9,616 bases of DNA, from assembly GCA_002343185.1 (NCBI GenBank), contig DDRT01000004.1, forward strand, positions 113,808 through 123,423, in the 5' to 3' direction. Made by a program: the position numbers and the translations under genes. Within the stretch, counting starts at the first letter, position 1, and the number at the start of each line of letters is the position of its first letter. This stretch comes from Deltaproteobacteria bacterium UBA2409 (GTDB lineage: Bacteria > Bdellovibrionota_C > UBA2361 > DDRT01). Shown here piece by piece: positions 1 to 4,834 of this stretch. The notes below the pieces were generated by a model that saw only the letters and a list, made by a program, of their open reading frames with translations, was not told where the DNA came from and ran no database searches.

Positions 1-22
1 AAACCCTTAATCGCTTGGGTTT
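1..22. repeat. Perfect 6-bp inverted repeat at left edge
   Basis: AAACCC at 1-6 is the exact reverse complement of GGGTTT at 17-22, with a 10-nt loop. The stem may extend beyond the window edge. On the plus strand it is followed by ATGATTTTTC, a loose T-rich tail, so it could be the terminator of an upstream gene that is out of view. The stem is short and the T-run starts only after a few other bases, so this is weak. Confidence 0.4.
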
Positions 23-36
23 ATGATTTTTCTGGC

Positions 37-56
37 CCGTTTTCTTGCGAAAACGG
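37..56. repeat. Perfect 8-bp hairpin with 4-nt loop
   Basis: CCGTTTTC at 37-44 pairs without mismatch with GAAAACGG at 49-56 across the loop TTGC. No T-tract follows on either strand, so it is not a standard intrinsic terminator. It lies between two other inverted repeats and may be part of a structured RNA or of a palindromic intergenic repeat. Confidence 0.6.
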
Positions 57-64
57 CGCACATC

Positions 65-111
65 CCCAAACACATGAAGTTTTGGAAATAGCAAAACTCC
101 CTGTGTTTGGG
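65..111. repeat. Long near-perfect 47-nt hairpin in the leader of the lipoprotein gene
   Basis: The outer arm CCCAAACACA (65-74) is the exact complement of TGTGTTTGGG (102-111). The inner arm AGTTTTG (78-84) is the exact complement of CAAAACT (92-98). G76 can pair with C100, which leaves only the T75/C101 and A77/C99 mismatches and a 7-nt loop (85-91). That makes about 18 pairs in 47 nt, far more than chance would give. There is no T-tract after it on either strand. It ends 15 nt before the ATG at 127 and contains the TTG at 82, so it argues for a start at 127. It could be a translational control element, an RNA-stability hairpin or a palindromic repeat. Confidence 0.7.
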
Positions 112-126
112 TATAAACAAGCTGTC

Positions 127-1083
127 ATGCGATATCTTTTATTGTCCTTTCTTATCTTAGCTTGTAGCTCTTCTGACAATGTGGAGGGTCCAAGTGAGCT
201 TGTTGAAGCAAAAGTAAGTGCTTCTGGCTTTACGGTTGATACTCCAGAAGAAGAGCTACTAAATGAAGGAAAAAGCCTCTATGAGCGCGGGCTTTATTCA
301 ATTGCGAAGGAAGCCTTTCAGGCATTAAAGGATGGATATCCGAATAGTCCCTGGGTTGATTTTGCTGCTGTGAAGATAGCCGATTCTAGTTATGAATCAG
401 GTGAGTTTGCAGATGCAAAGCAAGCATTTGAAAACTTCGTTGCCGATAAACCAACCTCTCCAGAAGCACCTTACGCTCTTTTTAGAGCTGGACGTGCCAG
501 TGAAGAGCAGTTTACAGGGGTAGGACGAGATCCAACTCCGATAAAACAAGCAAAGGAGATCTTCCTTAGAGTTAGAGAGAAGTATCCAACCTCACCCTTT
601 GCAGCTCAAGCAACTGAAAGGATTCGAATGATCAATGAGCAGCTTTATGCCTATGACCAAAAAATTGCTGCATTTTATAACAGGCAAAATCTAACTGAAG
701 CAGCCAGCCAAAGAGCAAGTGTAGAGATGGAGAAGGAGGCAGTTGTGTATCTCTCAGCACCTATAGTTCTTACTTCTGAAAGAAAAGAGCCTGTTATAGA
801 AACAAAAGTAAGTGAAGCAGAACCAATAATTGAAACAAGACCTATTAGAGTTGTGTGCTCAAACAGTCGAGTCTTAGTTTACCTTCCAAGCCCAATTAGA
901 GGAGCAAAGCCAGAGATTCTTAGAACGCCACAGGGCACTTCAGTCATGATTCCAGGACTTGAAGCAAAAAAAGTTTCAGAGTCTTGCGCTACAGTGGAAG
1001 GAGATAAAATTTTTGTACCGGGCGCAAGTAATCCTTTAGTTATGCCACTTGAAAATCCACCAAGATTATTGGTGCAAGGGTGA
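127..1083 (+). CDS. Outer-membrane lipoprotein with BamD/YfiO-like TPRs and an unrecognised C-terminal domain
   Basis: Starting at ATG 127 gives 318 residues. The N terminus, MRYLLLSFLILAC, is a short lipoprotein signal with the lipidated Cys at residue 13. Ser follows it, which by the enteric Lol rule points to the outer membrane. The reading frame extends upstream to a TTG at 82, but that would put 15 residues across a strong hairpin and bury the signal peptide. No good Shine-Dalgarno sequence precedes either start. Residues about 42-200 are helical repeats of the BamD/YfiO type: 'GKSLYERGLYSIAKEAF', then 'SGEFADAKQAFENFV', a third repeat around 135-152, and 'AYDQKIAAFYNR', which resembles the BamD stretch before its later TPRs. 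BamD proper has five TPRs. Here the helical part stops early, and a Glu-rich linker (about 205-238) leads to an extended, Pro-rich segment with two cysteines (244 and 287) that could form a disulfide. Candidate roles are outer-membrane protein assembly or a TPR pilotin for the nearby secretin. I favour a BamD-family relative of unknown exact role. The gene converges on the next one. Confidence 0.85.
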   Translation: MRYLLLSFLILACSSSDNVEGPSELVEAKVSASGFTVDTPEEELLNEGKSLYERGLYSIAKEAFQALKDGYPNSPWVDFAAVKIADSSYESGEFADAKQAFENFVADKPTSPEAPYALFRAGRASEEQFTGVGRDPTPIKQAKEIFLRVREKYPTSPFAAQATERIRMINEQLYAYDQKIAAFYNRQNLTEAASQRASVEMEKEAVVYLSAPIVLTSERKEPVIETKVSEAEPIIETRPIRVVCSNSRVLVYLPSPIRGAKPEILRTPQGTSVMIPGLEAKKVSESCATVEGDKIFVPGASNPLVMPLENPPRLLVQG

Positions 1084-1149
1084 GGGTTATTTAATTTTTT
1101 CTACTTGGGGTTCAGGCCTTCCAGGGGTGCCCCCCGTTTCTCACTCCGC
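1084..1149. other. Convergent intergenic gap
   Basis: Sixty-six bases separate two converging stop codons. A T6 run lies at about 1094-1099 on the plus strand. Next comes a GC-rich block (about 1108-1133) with short palindromes such as AGGCCT and GGGGTGCCCC, whose two-base centre is too tight for a normal loop. A CACCAA/TTGGTG stem (1058-1063 with 1069-1074) sits inside the end of the lipoprotein gene, about 20 nt before the T-run. A bidirectional terminator would be expected here, but no convincing one is visible. Confidence 0.3.
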
Positions 1150-3864
1150 TTACGGCTCTCTAATTATCCAAGGCTCGTTGCCTTTCACTCCGTTGTCAGC
1201 AGAAAAAATTAACATATCTTTAAATAGAGTAAGTCGATTAGGAGTGCTTCCTTCAGTACCAGGATATATATCTTTAACTAACTTTGTTCCACCTGCTTTC
1301 CCATTTGTTACCCAAAGTTCAGTTCCATGTTCAGCACTCGTTGCAGTAAAGTAAACTCTCTTTCGTCCAGGTATCTTAATGAACTTACTTGGGCTCGAGC
1401 CTCCAACTCCAACATAAATATCCTTGAGAAGTGTTGCTCCAGATTCACCAGCAATCCAAAGCTCTCTATTGTTGGAAGTACTTTCTGCTGATAGCAACAC
1501 ACGCTTACCTGGAAATGGGAAAATGCTACTGATTGTGCTATCATCCACACCTGGAAAGATATCCGCCACTAAAACTGTTCCAGCAGCTGTTCCATCACTC
1601 TTCCAAAGTTCAGCTCCATTAACGCCATCATCAGCTCTAAAGAAAAGTATATCGCCAGATGCAGTAAGATATCTTGGTGAAGAATCCGTAGCTCCTGGCA
1701 TAATGTCTTTAACCATACTTACAGTTGTTCCATCTGTGACCCACAACTCTTCTCCATGAGTCCCGTCAGCTGCAGTAAAGAAGAGCTTGTTGCCTACCTT
1801 AGTAAAATTTGCTGGATAACTGCCCACTACTCCAGGATTTATATCGCTCATAAGAGAAGCATTTGATCCACTAACAACCCAAAGCTCTGGGCCGTTCGTT
1901 CCGTCATTAGCCCTAAAGTAAGCCTTTCCTCTAAAAGAGATAAATTCAGCTATATCGGAGCCATCTGCACCTGCTCTGATATCCCTAACTATCTTTGTAC
2001 CGCTCGCTCTACCATTTGTAACCCACAGTTCATCTCCAGTTGTTCCATCATTTGCTATAAAATACACCTTATTTCGGTGAGTGTTTGAAAATACCGAATT
2101 TATCGATCCAGTTGACCCGGCTCTAATGTCTTTAAGTAACTTTGTACCTCTCCTTGTTCCGTTTGTAATCCACGGCTCATATCCGTTTCCGGTTGATTCA
2201 GCGGCAAAAACAACCGATCTTCGTTTTCTGAGCTCGACTAAACCATATCCGTAGGAACCTCCAGCTTTTACAATATTCTTGAGTAGTCTTGTTCCACGCT
2301 TAGTGCCATCAGTAATATAAAGCTCATCGTCTTTCTTAGGATCTATGGCTACAAAAATAAGATTATCTCCAAGTGGAGTAAAATAAGCTGGGTTGCTGTC
2401 TTCAGTGTTAGTGGTATCTGAATCGTCGAAAAGCTCTGTTGCTACTATTCCATCAGTGAGAACTCCATACATTCTTTTTTTCTTTCTAAGGCTCAATACA
2501 CTTGCATTACCCATGCTGTTACTCAAAATACCGGAGAGGCCGGAATTAGACTCAAAGCTGCTGGCTTCACCAGGGTTAAAATCGGTTAGAAGAGTCATTT
2601 CTGAGCCATCAGTTGTCCAAGGTTCAAACCCGGAGTTTCCATCATTACTTGGCATGATTATTCGATTATTTCCTGGATACATATCTCCTATCTGAGATCC
2701 TTGCTCACCAGGAAAGATATCTTTTAACATTTTAGTGCCTGCAACAGTTCCATCTGTTACCCAAGGCTCTGCGAATGCAGTGGAGCTACTTATATTTGAG
2801 CACGGGAAAACAACTTTATCATTTACAACTCTAAAAAACTTTAAGAACTCACTGTAAATGAATGCAAGATAACCACCAGGGAGACAGTCTATTGTCTTTA
2901 ATTCGGTTGTGCCTCCATTTGTACCATCGGTTAAAAATACCCTGGATGTAAAGCCACCACCAGTAAGACTTAACCTTCCAAAAACTGTTCCTTGAGAAAT
3001 ACCAGCCATAAATGTGTGATATGCTGGTAATGCGTCTATATCCTTAACTATGCCGGTTGATCCTAGATCAGTTTGCCAAGGCTCAGTTCCTTGAGCAGAT
3101 GTATTTGCGACAAAGACTATTTTACTTTGATCGGCATTGTATGAGTATCCATATGGATTTGATGATGGAGCTCCAGCATTAACATCTGAAAGTATAGAGG
3201 GCATACCACCGGCAATCATAATATATGGCTCCCTACCTGTTGCAGCTGTTTGAGCAGTAAAAAGGATTATCGTAAAAAATGATGGTATAATGAAAAAATC
3301 TCTTGGGTTGGATCCAGTTGCGCCTGGAAATAGATCCGTTACTAAAGTGGTGCCACCAGAGGTGCCATCTGTCATCCACGGCTCATTTCCACCAGTCCCG
3401 TTGTTCGCCCCAAACCACATAAAATTAGTTCCTGGAATAACCTCCATACTTAGAGGGAAGACTCCGGCTAAAAAGGCATCACCAACACCAGGATTAATAT
3501 CTTTAACAAGAACAGTGCCTCCTTCAGTTCCATCTGACTTCCAAAGCTCTATTCCCTCAGCTGCAGTGTCAGCTAAAAAGTAAACCCCTTCTGTTCCACT
3601 GAAAGTTGCTGCTCTAAAATTAAATGGGCTTGAATCGGCTGTGCCAGGATTAATATCCTTAACAAGACTAACTACTCCACCTTCCTCTACCCAAAGCTCA
3701 GCACCATATTCAGCTGTGCTCCTTGAGAAAAACATCTTGTTTCCGGACTTCCCAAAATGAATCGTACTAAGTGCTTCAAAATTATTATTAATATCTTTAA
3801 GAAGTTTTGGCTCTGCTAGAGCGAGACTTAAAAAAATAGCGATGACGATTAAAGATTTCCCCAT
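1150..3864 (-). CDS. Large exported ELW-repeat protein, predicted beta-propeller
   Basis: This is a 904-residue protein with a short Sec signal peptide. Hydrophobic residues 5-16 are followed by a likely signal peptidase I site after ALA at residue 17. The rest is about 18 repeats of roughly 45-50 residues. The best repeats read 'E[LP]W.TDGT', then 'GT.LVKDI.PG', then a hydrophobic strand ending 'FFTA.DG..G'. Repeats of this kind occur in many bacterial exported proteins, often annotated 'hyalin' or 'ELWxxDGT repeat', and the pattern fits beta-propeller blades. The C-terminal half is regular. The middle (roughly residues 200-490) is degenerate, with anchors such as 'REPY', 'RVFLTDG' and 'YGVLTDG'. 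The only two cysteines, 327 and 355, lie in that middle zone and could form a disulfide. There is no membrane anchor, sorting domain or catalytic motif. The gene is divergent from gspC and convergent with the lipoprotein gene, so it is probably a single-gene unit. Its signal peptide and position beside gspC make it a candidate T2SS substrate. No good Shine-Dalgarno sequence precedes the ATG. Molecular function is unknown. Confidence 0.9.
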   Translation of the reverse strand: MGKSLIVIAIFLSLALAEPKLLKDINNNFEALSTIHFGKSGNKMFFSRSTAEYGAELWVEEGGVVSLVKDINPGTADSSPFNFRAATFSGTEGVYFLADTAAEGIELWKSDGTEGGTVLVKDINPGVGDAFLAGVFPLSMEVIPGTNFMWFGANNGTGGNEPWMTDGTSGGTTLVTDLFPGATGSNPRDFFIIPSFFTIILFTAQTAATGREPYIMIAGGMPSILSDVNAGAPSSNPYGYSYNADQSKIVFVANTSAQGTEPWQTDLGSTGIVKDIDALPAYHTFMAGISQGTVFGRLSLTGGGFTSRVFLTDGTNGGTTELKTIDCLPGGYLAFIYSEFLKFFRVVNDKVVFPCSNISSSTAFAEPWVTDGTVAGTKMLKDIFPGEQGSQIGDMYPGNNRIIMPSNDGNSGFEPWTTDGSEMTLLTDFNPGEASSFESNSGLSGILSNSMGNASVLSLRKKKRMYGVLTDGIVATELFDDSDTTNTEDSNPAYFTPLGDNLIFVAIDPKKDDELYITDGTKRGTRLLKNIVKAGGSYGYGLVELRKRRSVVFAAESTGNGYEPWITNGTRRGTKLLKDIRAGSTGSINSVFSNTHRNKVYFIANDGTTGDELWVTNGRASGTKIVRDIRAGADGSDIAEFISFRGKAYFRANDGTNGPELWVVSGSNASLMSDINPGVVGSYPANFTKVGNKLFFTAADGTHGEELWVTDGTTVSMVKDIMPGATDSSPRYLTASGDILFFRADDGVNGAELWKSDGTAAGTVLVADIFPGVDDSTISSIFPFPGKRVLLSAESTSNNRELWIAGESGATLLKDIYVGVGGSSPSKFIKIPGRKRVYFTATSAEHGTELWVTNGKAGGTKLVKDIYPGTEGSTPNRLTLFKDMLIFSADNGVKGNEPWIIREP

Positions 3865-3872
3865 TCTTTGAG

Positions 3873-3901
3873 TTTAAACCGCTACATAACTGGTCGTCCA
3901 A
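3873..3901 (-). promoter_or_regulatory. Possible promoter of the ELW-repeat gene
   Basis: On the minus strand, TTGGAC (3901-3896) and TTTAAA (3878-3873) are separated by 17 bp, the ideal sigma-70 spacing. The -35 box matches consensus at only three positions, the -10 box at four. Transcription would start around 3864-3866, at or just before the ATG, giving an essentially leaderless message. That would agree with the absence of a Shine-Dalgarno sequence. The -10 box overlaps the perfect palindrome GTTTAAAC (3872-3879). Confidence 0.3.
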
Positions 3902-3916
3902 CCATAAATTAGCCTC

Positions 3917-3940
3917 ATGGCACGATCTAAGAAATTGTAG
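3917..3940 (+). other. Seven-codon open frame MARSKKL upstream of and in frame with gspC
   Basis: ATG 3917 opens a frame of seven codons closed by TAG at 3938-3940. It is in the same frame as gspC, 15 nt before its GTG start. It has no Shine-Dalgarno sequence and may be chance. If real, it would be an upstream peptide, or the relic of a longer gspC start cut off by a nonsense codon. Confidence 0.15.
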
Positions 3941-3948
3941 CAGAATAC

Positions 3949-3957
3949 TGTTATAGT
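3949..3957 (+). promoter_or_regulatory. Extended -10-like sequence at the gspC start
   Basis: TG-T-TATAGT (TG at 3949-3950, hexamer 3952-3957) matches the extended -10 pattern with five of six hexamer bases. It overlaps the GTG start, so a transcript from here would begin inside gspC, and the next in-frame start would be a TTG at codon 21. Either this is a coincidence or the start of gspC is not where it appears. No better promoter is visible in the 91-bp divergent spacer. Confidence 0.15.
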
Positions 3958-4834
3958 GAATCTCTACTTAGACCCAATTGCAATTAATCGCTATCTCACA
4001 CCTCAGCGTGTCTCATTGATAGCTTTGTGGGTTGAAAGGAGCCTTTGGTTGTTTTGCTTATTGGCGCTCTCCTATACTTTATATAGCAGCATTTCGACAG
4101 TTCTTGGAACCAAAACATTAATTCTCGATCGAGCAGGATCTGTTCCTATAGAACAAGGCAGTGCCGAGAGAGGAACAAGAACAAAACCTTCAGTTGAGAT
4201 TATCTCCTCAAGAAACATATTTGGCCCTCTAACGGCAAGAGAAAAACAAGAGGCTCCAAAAGTTGCAAAGCCTCCATTATCACTTGCTCTGATCGGCACC
4301 TTTCTATCACAGGGAGGTTTGTACGCGATCATCGAAGATACAAAGAAAACTGAACAGGATGTTTTTAGTTCAGGGGACTCTGTTTTTGGGGAAGCCTCTG
4401 TTGTGGAAGTTTTATCCGAAAAGGTAACTCTCAAAAGAGATGATGGAGAGATCATTACACTTATTCTTGATGATTCTGCTTCTTCATCATCAGCAGGCAG
4501 CTCAGCTCCTTCTGTCGAGTCGATGGTTGTTAATAAGGCTGAGCTAGATGAAGCTCTATCTAATCTGCCGCTCCTACTAACCCAGGCTAGGGCAGTGCCA
4601 TACTTTAAAGATGGAAAATCAGTGGGTCTAAGGTTGTTCGCTATTAAAAGTGGAAGTATGTTTGAGACTATAGGGTTAAAAAATGGTGATATTTTGAAAA
4701 GTATTAACGGAACAAGCTTGGCTGACATTACCCAAGCCGTGAAGCTTTTTGAGGAACTAAGGAATGAGCGCTCTATTTCAGTCCAGGTGGAACGCAATAG
4801 AGAAGATAAAGAATTCCAGTATCAGATTAGGTAA
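3956..4834 (+). CDS. gspC: Type II secretion system protein GspC (HR and PDZ domains)
   Basis: This 292-residue protein has the normal GspC layout and length. It has a short cytoplasmic N terminus, one transmembrane helix at about residues 28-47 (rich in Trp, Leu and Cys), and a linker. The HR domain (about 82-172) opens with the typical 'SSRNIFGPL' and 'LALIGTF' strands. A Ser-rich linker follows (about 173-187), then a C-terminal PDZ domain (about 198-290) with the ligand-binding-region motif 'GLKNGDILKSINGTSL'. In the known system GspC sits in the inner membrane, its HR domain contacts the N0 domain of the secretin GspD, and it links the inner-membrane platform to the outer-membrane channel. 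The start is GTG 3956, the furthest upstream start after an in-frame TAG at 3938; no Shine-Dalgarno sequence precedes it. Its 3' end overlaps gspD by 71 nt, so the two genes are cotranscribed and probably translationally coupled. Identification is firm; the exact start is not. Confidence 0.93.
   Translation: MNLYLDPIAINRYLTPQRVSLIALWVERSLWLFCLLALSYTLYSSISTVLGTKTLILDRAGSVPIEQGSAERGTRTKPSVEIISSRNIFGPLTAREKQEAPKVAKPPLSLALIGTFLSQGGLYAIIEDTKKTEQDVFSSGDSVFGEASVVEVLSEKVTLKRDDGEIITLILDDSASSSSAGSSAPSVESMVVNKAELDEALSNLPLLLTQARAVPYFKDGKSVGLRLFAIKSGSMFETIGLKNGDILKSINGTSLADITQAVKLFEELRNERSISVQVERNREDKEFQYQIR
4751..4755 (+). promoter_or_regulatory. Ribosome binding site of gspD inside gspC
   Basis: GAGGA lies 8 nt before ATG 4764, an ideal spacing, inside the gspC coding region. 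It is the main reason to choose this start for gspD over GTG 4860, which has no Shine-Dalgarno sequence. Confidence 0.55.

Noticed and set aside
82..126. Upstream extension of the lipoprotein gene to a TTG start
   Set aside because: It would code through a strong hairpin and place 15 residues before an otherwise ideal lipoprotein signal; no Shine-Dalgarno sequence supports it.
1..126. tRNA, CRISPR repeats or an integron attC site as explanations for the stacked palindromes
   Set aside because: There is no TPsiC-like sequence or CCA end, no regular direct repeat with spacers, and no RYYYAAC/GTTRRRY core pair.
1049..1354. Open frame on the plus strand across the convergent gap
   Set aside because: It overlaps the ends of two real genes, and its Pro/Ser-rich composition is the antisense of the ELW repeats. 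Similar plus-strand frames at 1424-1759, 2393-2695 and 3290-3583 have the same origin.
4072..4797. Long open frame (241 codons) antisense to gspC
   Set aside because: It is Ser-rich with no signal peptide, domain or ribosome binding site, and it is fully explained as the reverse reading of a clear GspC gene with few antisense stops.
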